Assembly (NCBI RefSeq): GCF_000464535.1
Contig: NW_006916312.1
Span: 319,462 to 383,461 of the forward strand
Reading direction: 5' to 3'
Length of the DNA: 64,000 nt
Origin: Endocarpon pusillum Z07020
Taxonomy: Eukaryota; Ascomycota; Eurotiomycetes; Verrucariales; Verrucariaceae
Below, piece by piece: positions 22,001 through 33,684 of this stretch; position 1 is the stretch's first letter, and each line of letters starts with the position of its first letter. The position numbers and the translations under genes were made by a program. The notes under the pieces were generated by a model. The model did not search any database, was not told the origin of the DNA, and saw nothing but the letters and a program-made list of their open reading frames with translations.

Positions 22001-25000
22001 GGTCCAAGATCTCGAAGATGTTTTCTCGCCCGAGCAAGCCCTAAGTCAGCCGTTCGGACATCGACGAAGCAGTAGCTATCCAGGTTGGCACCCTCAACGG
22101 CCAACCTCTCCCGATTTTCTCGACTCTCGAACGGCAACCCCAACTGCGACTGAGTTTCCTAGGGATGTCAAGGAGAAGCCCAAGTATGAATTTCATTCAC
22201 CATCCGAATTGCTGCAAGACCCGTCTACCTTGCATGAGCAAGTCCGAATGACAGACCCACCGTCGCCACCTATGAATCTGCCAGGAGCTCTGTCTCCAGA
22301 GCTATCTACGCAGGCATTGGAGGCTGGAGCTGCACCAGACACGGAAGCTGTACCACATATCAAATCAACATTAGCAATGGAAGCAACTCCGGAGGCCACT
22401 CCAGCATCACAAGTTGCAGCAGCAGAGACGAATATATTACCACAGATCAGAGCAGCAGAAGAGACGAGCACAGCACCAGAGGCGAGCACGGCACCAGAGG
22501 CGAGCACGGCACCAGAGGCGAGCACGGCAGAACAGGCGAGAACGCCGGAAGAGGCGAGCACGGCACCAGAGACGAGAACTGCAGAACAGGCGAGAACGCC
22601 GGAAGAGGCGAGAACGCCGGAAGAGGCGAGAACAACAGAAGAGGCGAGAACGCTGTGGCTAGCTTCTCCAGGACGAACTGATGATAAGAGCGAGGACAAC
22701 AGAAGAGGCGAGAACGGCAGAAGAGGCGAGAACGGCAGAAGAGGCGAGAACGCTGGAAGAGGCGAGAACGCCGGAGGAGACGAGGACAACAGAAGAGGCG
22801 AGAACGCCAGAGGAGAGGAGAACAGCAGAAGAGATGAGAACACTAGAGGAGAGGAGAATAGCAGAAGAGATGAGAACGGCAGAACAGACGAGAACAGCAC
22901 CAGAAGAGACGAGAACAGCACCAGAAGAGACGAGAACAGCACCAGAAGAGACGAGAACAGCACCAGAGATGACTGTGGCACCACAAGTCGACGTAACAGC
23001 AGAGGCGGAAGCAGCAACAGAGTCCAAAGCAGCACTAGAGGCTATCCTGGCACCACAAATCGCAACAGCATCGCAGGTCGAAACCACATTAGAGACAGAA
23101 AAAGTACTAGGACCAATCACTGCACTACAGATCGAAACACCAACACAAGTCAAGACAACAACAGAAGCAGAAACAGTACCAGAGGCCACCGTACTACCAC
23201 AAAGCACGGTTGTGATGCCAGATGCTGGCGTCAGATCTGCTCAACATCTAACACCTTCAATCAGTCCTAAAGTTCTCGAGACACAGGGAGAAACTGATGA
23301 GCTCGTCCAAACTTCCACCACAAAGAAGAGGGATGAGAAGGATAAGAAGAAACGTCCGCAACTCTCTAATGAGGACGAAGAAACAAGCAAGACTATAGTA
23401 TCCGACGCCGGTGGCAACTCCACCCAAAATCCAGTAGCCCTAGTCGTGCCTGAATCTGTTACAGAGGAAGGCACTGGTGAGTTCGAGCAGGTCTCTTCCA
23501 AGAAGGGGAAAAGCAAAAAGGATAAGAAAAAGCGTTCGCAAACCTCGAAGGAGTCTGGACCTGATACAACTGTAGTGCCGTATCCTTCCGATGTTAACCA
23601 AGAATCGATAGATCTAGCACCCTTAAAATCTATCGAGGGAAGGAGAGAATCAGATCAGAGAGAAGACCCAAAAACAAGGGAAGAAGCTGACGAGTATATG
23701 CAAACTTCTATCAAGAAGAAAGGCAAGAAGGACAGGAAAAAGCCTCAACAATCTCGGCGGGAGGCTGAACCTGATACAGCTATAGTAGCAGATTCTCCCA
23801 GTGCCGCCCAAGAATCAGCAGATCTAATACCCTTAGAATCCATCGAAGGAAAGGAAGAACCAGAACAGAGAGAAGAACTTAAATCAAGGGAGGAAACTAA
23901 CGAGGATGTGCAAACTCCTATCACGAAGAAAGGCAAGAAGGCAAAGAAAGGCAAGCACGGTAAGGGTTTGGGTGCGAGCGAGATGCCTCAGACAAAGCAG
24001 ATTATACAACCCCCTGTCCGGCCTGTGCCTGTCGAGTCTACGCCCAGCCAGGTTGAGGATGTATATGTTGAGCCCGCATCTGACGCACCTACACCAGTCG
24101 AGGCTACATCTGACGCACCTACACCAGTCGAGGCTACATCTGACGTACCTACAACAGTCGAGGCTACATCTGTCGAGCCGCCTCCTGTTGAGGCTACATC
24201 TGTCGAGCCGCCTTCTGTCGAGCCACCTTCTGTTGAGGCTACATCTGTCGAGCCGCCTCCTGTTGAGGCTACATCTGTCGAGCCGCCTTCTGTCGAGCCA
24301 CCTTCTGTCGAGCCACCTTCTGTCAAGTCGCCATTGATTAAGCCTCCATCTCTTGAGCCCCAGTCTGTGGAGCCTCCGTCTGCTGAGTCTGTATCATTTG
24401 ATGCTGTACCCGTTAAGTCAACAACTGATGAACCTGTCTCTGTCGAGCCTGCATCGTTTAAAGTTGTACCCGTTGAATTTACCTCTAACGAATCCGCATC
24501 TATTGAGTCCATAGCTGTCATACCTGCGTCAACTGCTAAACCTGCACCAACTGTTGAGCTTGCACCACCTGTCAACCCTGCATCAACTGTCGAACCTGCA
24601 TCAACTGTCGAACCTGCACCAATTGTTGAATCTGTATCAACTGGTGAACCTGCACCAACTGGTGAACCTGCACCAACTGACAAGTCCATCCTCTTTGACT
24701 CTGCATCTGCTGAACCTGCACCTGCTGAATCTGCAGTTGTCGAGTCTAGACATGTTCAAACAGCATCAGTCGATCCTGTGTCTGAGTTACTATTCGCAGA
24801 CCCTTCCCATGAGAACGTTTCTGACTTGACGACAATTGAAGTGGAGGCTGAAGCTAGCAAAGAGATTCTACCCCAAATACCACAACCTCTGGCTACCCTT
24901 GACATTGCTAGGGAACAGGATGAACCCGAGGAAGTCGTCCAAATGACTGTACAAGCTGAATCCAAGACGGGGATCGTGCCCGAAATGCTGCAATCTCCAG

Positions 25001-28000
25001 TCACCCTTGATGCTGTGAAGGAACAGCAAGAAGCTGATGAGCCCGTGCGAATAAGTGAAGCAGCAACTGGCCCAGAGACCGCATATGAAGTGCCGCAACC
25101 TCCAGTAATCCGTAACGCTGACAAGGAACATGAAGAATCTGATGAGTTGGAGCGAACAAATGTAGAAACTGCGCCTCGTATACAGCCTGCGCCCGAGGTG
25201 CTGCACCCTCCAATGACCCTCAACGCTGTCAAGGAATATAAAGAAACCGATGGGTTGGTGCACACAAATGTGGAGGCTGCACCTAGCACACAGATTGCGC
25301 CTGAGTTGCTGCAGGCTCCCGTAACCCTCACCACTTTTAATGAAGGTGAAGAACCCGAGGAGTTGCTGCGAACCAATGTGGAAGCTGGACCTAGCACACA
25401 GACCGCGTCGGAGGTGTTACAGGCTCCGGCGTTCCCTGAAGCCATTGAGGAACAAGATGGACCTGACGACTTCGCACGTGATGTACTGCAAGCCTCAGCC
25501 TCCCCTGAAGTTATCACAAGAGAGGAAAAGCACAATGAGTTCGTACGCGAGGAATTGCAAGCTCGGATGTCTCCTGAAGTTGTGGAGATGGGAGAAGGAT
25601 CTAGCGAGCTCGCGCGCGACGTACAACAAGCCACTGTCTTTCCCATTGTCAAGGAGGAAGAAGGACCTAGCGGGTCTATATCTGACGTGCTGCAAGCTCC
25701 AACTGCCCCTACACATAAGACCGAAGAAGAACTCGACGAGCTCACTCGCGGCGTACGCCAAGCCCCAGTCTCCCTTGTTTTTGAGAAGGAGGAAAGATCT
25801 GGCGAGTCCATGTCTGGGGTGCCGCAAGCTTCAGTCTCCCCTGTTGTCGACAAGGAAGAAAGACCTAGCGAGTCCATGTCTGAAGTGCTGCAAGCTTCAG
25901 ATCCCCCTGTTCTTGACAAGGAAGAAAGACCTAGCGGGCCAATGTCTAAAGTGCTACAAGCTTCAATCTCCCCCGTTGTTGAGAAGGAAGAAAGAGCTAG
26001 CGAGCCTATATCTGAAGTGCTACAAGCTTCAATCTCCCCCGTTGTTGAGAAGGAAGAAAGACTTAACGAGTCCGTACGCGAAGTGGTGCAAGCTTCAATC
26101 CCCCTTGTTGTTGAGAAGGAAGAAGGGCTTAACGAGTCCGTACGTGAAGTGGTGCAAACTGCTGTCACTCCTGTTGTTGAGAAAACAGAACCCGCTGTTG
26201 AGAAGAAAGAAGGGCTTAACGAGTCCGTACGCGAAGGGGTGCAAGCTTCAATCCCCCCTGTTGTTGAGAAGGAAGAAGGGCTTAACGAGTCCGTACGTGA
26301 AGTGGTGCAAGCTGCTGTCCCTCCTGTAGTTGAGAAAGCAGAGCCAAACGAGTCCATGCGCGAAGTGGTGCAAGCTCCCGTCACTCCTGAAATTGTCGAG
26401 AAAAAGGAGGAATTCGACGCCTTTACGCAAGTTCCAACCAAGAAAGGGAAGGGCAAAAAGACCAAAGGTTCCAAGGCTGCTAAGATTGTCGAGTCTGACC
26501 GTGGCGCACAAAGCTCTTCCAACCCTGTCCTTGTTCATGTATCCGAGGCAATGGAAGGTCAGGACGAGGTAGGGTTGGCGCTGGCAAATGAAAATATTCC
26601 ACCCACCGGGGAGATGCTGTCTGACACGCAGCGAGCTCCGACCGTGGCCGAGCCCACTAGAGAAGAAGAGCCCGACCCGTCCGTGCAAATTCCGATCAAA
26701 AATGGCAAGGGCAAAAAGGACAAAAAGGACAAAAGGAAGCGCCAACAAATCTCTGGAGAGGCTGAAATTGACACACCTACAACGCCAGACATCTCTGGGA
26801 GTTCCGCTCAAAATCTAGCAGAATCCGTGGAGAAAAGGGAAGAGTCAGGGCGAACGGGAGAACCTAAAACAAGTGAGTCGGATAAGGAGGGAGCTGATCC
26901 CATTGCAGGAATCTCTGGAAAGAAGATGACCAAAAAGGATAAGAGAAAGCTCAAGCAGTTGGCTTCGAAGAAGGAACCGCCTAAGACGACTGTGACGCTA
27001 GATGTTCCTGTGCGTTTCACGCAAGAGTCCACAGAACCCGTGGAAGAAAGAGACGAACCGGGACAACTGCAAGAACCTGAAAAGCACGAATCTGATAAGC
27101 AAAAGGAAGTAGCTGATGAGGCTGTGAAAGTCTCTGCTAAGAAGGGCAAGAAAAGCAAGAAAAAGGACCGGCAGATGGCTTGGGAGGAAGATGTCAACAC
27201 GAATGCAATGCCAGACGTCACTGTTGGTTTCCCTCAAGATCTAGCAGAATCTGTTAAGGCAAAGGAAGAATCCAAAAAGGTTGAATCCGATAAATTGAAA
27301 GGAGCTGACGAGGATGTGGAAGTCTCCGCTGAGAAGGCCCAAAAAGGCAATCAAAAGCGCCAGCAGTTGACTCTGGGGGAAGAAACCAATACAAATGTCA
27401 TGCCGGATGCCTCCGCTAGCTCTACTCAGGACCCGGCAGCGTCGGAAGCTGATGCTATACCTCCGGATGTGGCAGGTCTGGACCCGACTACTACAAATGC
27501 TGCTGCATTAGCGGTGCAAACGAAGAGCGATCACAGTAAGGAGCCAGATTCGTATTTTCCTGAAGCAGGATTGATACACGGTCATGAACAAGAAGGCCCC
27601 GTTTTAGAGCAGACAGAGCGTTTTCATGATCAGCCGCAAGCTTTTTCTTTGGAGCTAGAAACAGATCATGGCGTGGAAGCAACCAAGACCGGTCTTAGTC
27701 AAGGGCCCGACTCAGATTTGCCTGGGCCAGGATTGGTGCGCAGTCCTGAAAGAGAAGGCAGTATTGCCGAACAGGCAAAGCAGTCTGATGAACAGCCGCA
27801 GCTTTTTGCTGAGGTAGAAACGGACCAGGGTGTGAAAGCAACTTCGACAACCCTTGACGAAAGCAATTGTGCCGAAGGGCAAATTTCCCATTTTCCTGAA
27901 GCAGGCAGTCTAGAAGGGGATGGCACCAATTCAGAGCAGCCAGATCAATCTCATGCACAGCCACGGGTTGTGGTTGAGGAGGCAGAGGCAGACAAGGGCT

Positions 28001-31000
28001 TGGATACAACATTGACTGGTCACAGACAAGAGCTAGATTCATATCCCCCTAAAGAAGGCAGCCTAGAACGGGGTAACAATATTTCAGAGCAAATAAAGCA
28101 GCCCAAGCAACCCGAGCTATCTGAGCTATCTCACGAACAGCCTCAGATTGTTGTTCGGAATGCAGAAACAGACAAGGGCTTGGAAAAAGCTTTGACTGCT
28201 CATAAACAAGAGCCCGACTCAGATTTCCCTGAAGGAGGCAGTCTGGAACGGGATGACAATATTTCAGAGCAAATAGAGCAACCCAAGTTATCCGAGCTAC
28301 CTCACGAACAGCCTCAGATTGTTGTTCGGAATGCAGAAACAGATACAGGCTTAGAAAAAGCTTTGACTAGTCACAGACAAAAGCCAGATTCAGATTCCCC
28401 TGAAGGAGGCAGTCTGGAACAGGATGACAATATTGCAGAGCAAATAGAGAAACCTAAGCAACCCAGGCAACCTGAGCAACCTGAGCTATCTCACAAACAG
28501 CCTCAGATTGTTGTTCAGAATGCAGAAACAGACACAGGCTTAGAAAAAGCTTTGACTGCTCATAGACAAGAGCCAGACTCAAATTTCGTTGAAGGAGGTA
28601 GCCTGAAAAAGGAAAGCAATAATTTAGAGCAACCCGAGCAATATCACCAAGAGCCAAAGATTGTCATTGAAGACGCAGAGACAGACGGGGGCCTCAAAAC
28701 AACTTTGACCAATTTCGACAAAAGCGGAGATGATGGCCTTGAAGGTCGAGAAATGGAACGATTGCCAGTCCCAGAAGATGAAGTCAAGCAGTCTCCAGGG
28801 CCCCAGGTTGTTGGTGGGAATGTAGAGCCAGCTGAGGGTGGGAAAGTAAATTTGACCGTTTCCAGTGAGAGCGAAGCTCGTGTACCGAGGAGTCAAGACA
28901 TGGAACAGTTGCCAGGCCCGGAAGATCCTATCGAGCAGCCTTATCACCACTCGCAGGCTATTACTGGGAATGAAAAGCCAGTTGAGGGCGCAAAACTCAG
29001 TTCAGCCAATCTCAACGAGAGCGTCCTTCATGCAGCTGTAGATCTAGAAATGGAGCAACTGCCAGGCCCAAAGCTTGGAATGGAGCACGAAGCTGAAGCA
29101 GGAGGTGAGAGGAACCGAGACAGTGGTATACAATTCTCGGAGCAAGCCATAGCGCCAGAAGACCCGAGTCAAGCCACCTTTAGAGACAGCGGCTACACTC
29201 CGAGCCCTATCACTCGACCTGGTTGGGATGAAACAAGTAATCATTCCGAATCTGAACGGCCTCCTCGACAACTCACTCCGACAAGTTCTTCCGAAGATCT
29301 TAGGAAACGGCCTCGCAGGCCTTCGAAGAGAACCTCTAATCCAGACTTTACGCCAGGTCTGGCTCGCAGTGCGGGCTCAGATCAAGATGTTGCACGGTCA
29401 GGAGCAGAACTCAGCGCCGTCGAAATCGAGACACATCGTGAACCATCACCTGTTGACTCCACTACGAAGGACCGATCATCTGCACTGTTTAATTCTCCAC
29501 CTTCCAATCTATTTGAACCGTATGAAAGCGAGCCTCCATCTGATGCTAGACACCCTTCGGCCCGCAGCGATACTCATCAATCCCCTCCGCCTAGGCCAAA
29601 TTTCGAAATGACCTCTGATGCTCGAGATCAGCCCGCAAGTTTGGCAAGTCATCTTGGCGATCAGTCGACAGAGACGCAACATCCTAGGGACCTTCCCCCA
29701 GAGGGGCCATATCAGTCAATCTTTGGCCCACCAGCTCCCTCCCATGATGCCGTAGAGCGAGCTCTGACGCCACCACGGACTCCACTTCAAACCATTCCTG
29801 AAGACGAGCGAGAGAATGAAAAGAGCACCAGTCTCAGGCGTCGACGAAGTCCATCCATGGTTGCATCACCTACGAGAAGTAACACATCTACAGGTCGAGC
29901 AGGGACTCCCAATACGGCAGGCCGTGGTACGCCTGAACTGCAGCCAGCACACAAGAAGCTGCGTCGGAGTCCTGGCTCACAAGACATGAGACGGGCCTCT
30001 TCCGGTTCTGAACTTTCAGACAGACCCCTTCGACTCAAGAGTCCTGCTCCTGATGTCGAGCGTTCCGCTACGCCCAGATCATGGGGGCTGGGACAGCTGC
30101 TGCCGCGGCTGGAGCAGCAGGGCTTGGGGCTGTAGGGCTTGGGGCTGTAGGGCTTGGGGCTGTAGGGCTTGGGGCTGTAGGGCTTGGGGCAGCAGGCCTC
30201 GGGGCAGCGGTGCTTGTGTCTGGCTCACGTGACGGAGAATCGACGGATGGCACTAAAGCTCTTGGCCATGTGCAGGTGCAGCCAACCGCGGTGGAACAAC
30301 GCAGAGCCCGACAACAATTGGAAGCGGAGGCTCTGCCCTCGTCGTCAACCTACGATCCCGTCAAGGACCAAGGCAAAGAAACCGTCAGAGATATGGCGGA
30401 TGTCTATGTAAGTAATTGGCTCTGTTTCCAGTCTCCCTTCTGGCTGCGATGGACTTCTTTGCTGACTATGTTCGCAGGACGGCTATGGCCAAGTTCCAGG
30501 ATCTCCCAGGTCCCCCACCCGACCACCAAGTATCCAAAAACGTCGAAGTATGCAGCAGATACGGGATCTCGAGGCCCGGCTCGATCAGCTTGCATCCGAA
30601 AATCGAACCCTTGCAGCTGCCAAGGTCGATGCAGAAAAGGAGCTGGAAGAAGCCCACCACAACCAGAGCAGGATAGAAAATGCGTCACAAGAGGCGCTCA
30701 GTGCTCGCCAGCTTGCCTTGCAAGAGAAGGATGCGGAGCTGGAAAAACTTCGAGAGGCTGTCCAGTGGATGCAAAATGAGGTGACCAAGTTGACCCAGGT
30801 GAACGAAGGATTGGCTTCTGCGAATCAGGCACTGGCCACAACTCATACCCAGCTCGAGTCGCAACACATTCAGACCCAGACCCAGTGGCAAGAGTCGACG
30901 AGAGAGCTAGAAACCTTGAGGTCTCAGCACGAGAAACTCTCAACGGGAATGGAACAAATAGTCCGGCATGAAATTGACGTGGCTCTTGCAGCTAAGAATG

Positions 31001-32079
31001 CGGAACTGCGACAACTGTATAGCAGTCTCGAAGCTGCCAAAGAGAAGATTCGGGAACTACAACAGCAGATTCTTGCCAGCCAGAACGACGAGGTCATCAC
31101 CGCAAGAGATGAGGACTACTTTGACGGTGCTTGTCAGCAACTATGCCAGCACGTCCAGCAATGGGTCCTCCGCTTCTCCAAGTCGTCTGACACGCAAATC
31201 TGCAGATACACCAATGAAGTACGCGACGACAAGATTGTGGACCGCTTCGAAAATGCCCTTATCGACGGCTCAGACGTGGACATCTTCTTGGGTGATCGCG
31301 TCAAACGTCGCGACGTCTTCATGTCGGTGGTCATGTCCATGATCTGGGAATTCATCTTCAGCCGCTACCTCTTCGGCATGGACCGCGAACAACGGCAAAA
31401 ATTGAAACAGCTAGAAAAGAACCTCTTGGAAGTAGGCCCCAAAAGTGCGGTCCACCGCTGGCGCGCCCTGACACTGACCTTGTTGTCTCGCCGCGAGAGT
31501 TTCGCTGCCCAGCGCGCCAAAGACACCGAGGCTGTGGCGCAAGAGATCTTCGGCACGTTGGCGCGCTTCCTCCCTCCACCTTCCCACCTTGAAAACAAGA
31601 TCCTCGATTCTCTTCGTAACGTTCTGAAACTCGCCGTCGATCTCTCCATCGAGATGCGCACCCAACGCGCCGAATACGTTATGCTCCCGCCGCTGCAACC
31701 GGAATACGACTTGAAGGGTGATCTGAAGAAGCAATTCGTGTTCAATGCCGCATTGATGAATGAGCGCAGTGGAGAAACAAGTTCGAATCAGGAGTTGGAG
31801 GCTCAAGGGGCGGTGGTGAGGATCGTGTTGTTCCCTCTTGTGGTGAAGCAAGGGGATGATGATGGAGGAGGAGAGGAGAAAATCGTTGTCTGTCCGGCGC
31901 AGGTGCTTATCGCGAGGCCTGAGAAGGAGAAACCGGGCAAGAAGATGGGGGCGAGCGGGGCGGTGGGTGGGGAGAGAACGGGACCGGGAATGGGAATGGG
32001 AATGAATCTGGATCAGAAGAGTATGCGGTCAAGTCATAGCGTGGCGCCTAGTTCGTTGGATATGGGAAATGTCATCTGA
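16035..32079 (+). CDS. lah: Leashin-like giant Woronin-body tether (involucrin-repeat protein), with two phase breaks
   Basis: Leashin tethers Woronin bodies, the septal-pore plugs of Pezizomycotina, to the cell cortex or septum. The ~5,300-residue reading is built from 16035/16047-22654, 22689-30087, 30088-30407 and 30478-32079. The N-terminal region is Ser/Arg-rich and holds the conserved block EFEVYTEAIGVCKYCFDP (~17370-17425). The middle is disordered with Glu/Ala, Val-Glu-Pro and Lys-rich repeats. The C-terminal part is a coiled coil (from ~30550), then a conserved folded domain with DYFDGACQQLCQHVQQW and RTQRAEYVMLPPLQPEYD. A phase-0 intron 30408-30477 (GTAAGT...CGCAG) joins DMADVY to DGYGQ. 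Phase shifts at 22655-22688 and in the G run 30083-30087 interrupt the frame; both lie in low complexity, so indel errors, an odd micro-intron or true lesions are possible. The first exon with ATG is unresolved. Confidence 0.88.
16047..22654 (+). other. Leashin N-terminal reading segment
   Basis: First in-frame segment of the leashin gene, about 2,200 codons. It has an RS-rich stretch at 16320-16480, a His/Gly-rich stretch near 17210-17280, the conserved cysteine block near 17400, a Ser-rich tract (17860-17890) and several short Lys/Arg clusters. The same frame stays open to 23270 but from 22689 reads the repeat array in the wrong phase (RRGENG instead of EEARTA). Confidence 0.85.
22449..22976 (+). 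repeat. Tandem E-A-R-T/P-E-E coding repeats in leashin
   Basis: Short units of 15-21 nt encode (A/T)(P/A)EEART-like peptides. A nearly perfect 21-nt unit encoding TRTAPEE recurs four times near 22905-22976. The register of the peptide shows the coding phase on each side of the break at 22655-22688. Confidence 0.85.
24064..24340 (+). repeat. Val-Glu-Pro coding minisatellite in leashin
   Basis: Degenerate 15- and 30-nt units encode PVEATS(D/V)(A/E)P and SVEPP. The decay grades into looser VEPAS/VEPAP repeats up to ~24740. Confidence 0.8.
25420..26400 (+). repeat. Approximately 22-residue acidic repeats in leashin
   Basis: Units of about 60-66 nt encode VVEKEE.LNESVREVVQAS(I/V)PP variants. The copies between 25980 and 26340 are the most similar, indicating recent local duplication. 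Confidence 0.8.
27950..28680 (+). repeat. Long (about 50-residue) repeats in leashin
   Basis: Four to five units of roughly 140-165 nt contain QPQIVVRNAETDKGLEKALT and PEGGSLERDDN-like segments. Expansion of a short PEQPEL stretch separates copies. Confidence 0.8.
30088..32079 (+). other. Leashin C-terminal reading segment
   Basis: Third segment, spliced 30088-30407 to 30478-32079. It starts in an Ala/Gly-rich linker, then VRDMADVY-DGYGQVPGSPRSPT, a coiled coil (~30550-31080) and the conserved ~300-residue C-terminal domain that in known leashins serves localisation to the cortex/septum (family knowledge). The last ~50 residues are Gly-rich and variable. Confidence 0.85.
30120..30200 (+). 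repeat. 15-bp coding repeat (GLGAV) in leashin
   Basis: The unit GGGCTTGGGGCTGTA recurs about four times, followed by two diverged copies. In the downstream frame it encodes GLGAV; in the frame of the preceding segment it contains a TAG, which is where that frame stops. Confidence 0.85.
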
Positions 32080-32728
32080 ATTGCGTTTCTTTTTTCTTTT
32101 TGAGAACCATGGACATGATTCTGGCCAGGAGGAGCGTGGAGTTTGCTGCACCAATATGGGGGGGGGGAGGGGGGGGGGAGTCGCTTGGTCTGTGTTTATT
32201 GGAATCATCTTACCATCATCTTGCCAGCTAGGTTCTCCAAGCGCGCTGGCGAACTGGATGAATGAATCAATGTCATTTTTCACTTTCTCTTTGTCACTCT
32301 CATTCTCATCCTCATCCTCAGCGCACTGACTCGCTCACAAACACCGTCTCATCTATCCGTCTTCTCTTGCTTGCTTGCTTGCTTCCTTAATTGAAACATT
32401 GCATTCCTTTGCGTTGCTTCGGTCTGAGTCACTATTCACTATTGGTATCGATAGATACAGGTTTACGGAGAAAGAGGAAGAAAGTCCTGGGAGGAGGAGG
32501 AGGAGGAGGAGTGAAGGGAGATCTGTCTCCAAATCTCACACCCCTCCCCCTTTTCTTTGGTTGACTTATGCTATGTGATAACTTTGTACTCGACTGGGCT
32601 TTTTCTATTTGATTTTTCTTACCGTCTCCACACCAAGGTCCCCCCCCTCCTTTTTTTCTTCTTCTTCTTCCCGTCCCGTATGGAAGCTGGGCCAAGGCTA
32701 AGGTAGATAACATGTACATGTAGATGGG
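32080..32728. other. 3' flank of leashin with simple-sequence tracts
   Basis: 649 bp with G runs of ten or so at 32158-32180, a short (TTGC)n at ~32370-32390, (GGA)n at ~32490-32510, and a C run followed by a T/CTT run at ~32640-32670. No gene is supported. Confidence 0.5.
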
Positions 32729-33288
32729 AGAGAAGCGAGAAGAGAGAAGCGAGAAGAGAGAAGCGAGAAGAGAGAAGCGAGAAGAGAGAAGCGAGAAGAG
32801 AGAAGCGAGAAGAGAGAAGCGAGAAGAGAGAAGCGAGAAGAGAGAAGCGAGAAGAGAGAAGCGAGAAGAGAGAAGCGAGAAGAGAGAAGCGAGAAGAGAG
32901 AAGCGAGAAGAGAGAAGCGAGAAGAGAGAAGCGAGAAGAGAGAAGCGAGAAGAGAGAAGCGAGAAGAGAGAAGCGAGAAGAGAGAAGCGAGAAGAGAGAA
33001 GCGAGAAGAGAGAAGCGAGAAGAGAGAAGCGAGAAGAGAGAAGCGAGAAGAGAGAAGCGAGAAGAGAGAAGCGAGAAGAGAGAAGCGAGAAGAGAGAAGC
33101 GAGAAGAGAGAAGCGAGAAGAGAGAAGCGAGAAGAGAGAAGCGAGAAGAGAGAAGCGAGAAGAGAGAAGCGAGAAGAGAGAAGCGAGAAGAGAGAAGCGA
33201 GAAGAGAGAAGCGAGAAGAGAGAAGCGAGAAGAGAGAAGCGAGAAGAGAGAAGCGAGAAGAGAGAAGCGAGAAGAGAGAAGCGAGAAG
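32729..33288. repeat. 14-bp minisatellite, about 40 homogeneous copies
   Basis: The unit GAGAAGAGAGAAGC is repeated with its single C every 14 bases from 32736 to 33282, i.e. 40 copies; I see no variant unit. The plus strand is purine except for that C. Because 14 is not a multiple of three and the unit has no stop in any phase, frames on both strands stay open and give artefactual 14-residue-period proteins (positions 32724-33353 plus, 32432-33322 minus). I do not call these genes. Confidence 0.97.
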
Positions 33289-33684
33289 GGAAATGGACGA
33301 AAAAGGGAAAAGAAGCAAGCACTATGTATGCATGTATGTATTTATTTATTTAGTCGCCAAGGAGCTGGAGCAGTAAGCTGGAAACGCATGTTTGCTGGGC
33401 TGTTGCCAGCATACATACGCATGGTAGCCGATTTGTATGGGTGTGTCCTGGACGGTAGAGGCATGCATAGGCTTCGCTTTTCTTTCCAAGTTTGGGGCCA
33501 CATATTCTGATGTGTGTGTTCGGGTATATTCAGTGATCTCGTCTTGACTACAAGCTTGTTACGTTGCAGAGACCGGGATCATGAGCATGCCAGTATCAGT
33601 CAGTGATCGGGTCATCCCCCTCCCTCCTATACCCACCAGGAATATCCAACCACAGCCCTCCCTCTTTTCCCGGTTTTTGATGCC
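33289..33684. other. Intergenic region downstream of the minisatellite and LSM12
   Basis: 396 bp, the probable 3' flank of LSM12. It has (ATGT)n/(ATTT)n-like short runs at 33323-33352. No gene is supported. Confidence 0.45.

Larger units (their letters stand above)
23290..27370 (+). repeat. Dispersed Lys-rich involucrin-like repeats in leashin
   Basis: Blocks of the form KKGKKDKKKRxQ followed by an acidic stretch and PDTxxxPD recur at ~23310, 23510, 23720, 23920, 26440, 26700, 26930, 27140 and 27330. They alternate with other repeat classes, giving a periodic charged, probably extended chain. Confidence 0.7.
22689..30087 (+). other. Leashin middle reading segment (repeat-rich)
   Basis: Second in-frame segment, about 2,466 codons, continuing the E-A-R-T repeat in register with the first segment. 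It is almost wholly repetitive, acidic or Lys-rich and has no folded domain I recognise, ending in a Ser/Arg/Pro-rich part (SPAPDVERSATPRSWG). It terminates at 30133-30135 unless one base is added in the five-G run 30083-30087. Confidence 0.8.

Noticed and set aside
22414..23270. Alternative plus-strand frames through the E-A-R-T repeat (RRAR- and RRGEN-type peptides)
   Set aside because: The E-A-R-T register matches on both sides and links to conserved leashin sequence; the other phases are shifted readings of the same repeats.
24756..26522. 588-codon minus-strand frame opposite leashin, and similar antisense frames at 22193-23207 and 23988-24689
   Set aside because: They are antisense to repetitive leashin coding sequence, Ser/Thr-rich with the same period, and show no independent domain or splice structure.
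32729..33288. CRISPR-like array
   Set aside because: The units are directly contiguous with no spacers, and the organism is a fungus.
32432..33353. Long repetitive reading frames on both strands (206-296 codons)
   Set aside because: They are by-products of a stop-free 14-bp repeat. All phases are open and the peptides simply have a 14-residue period.
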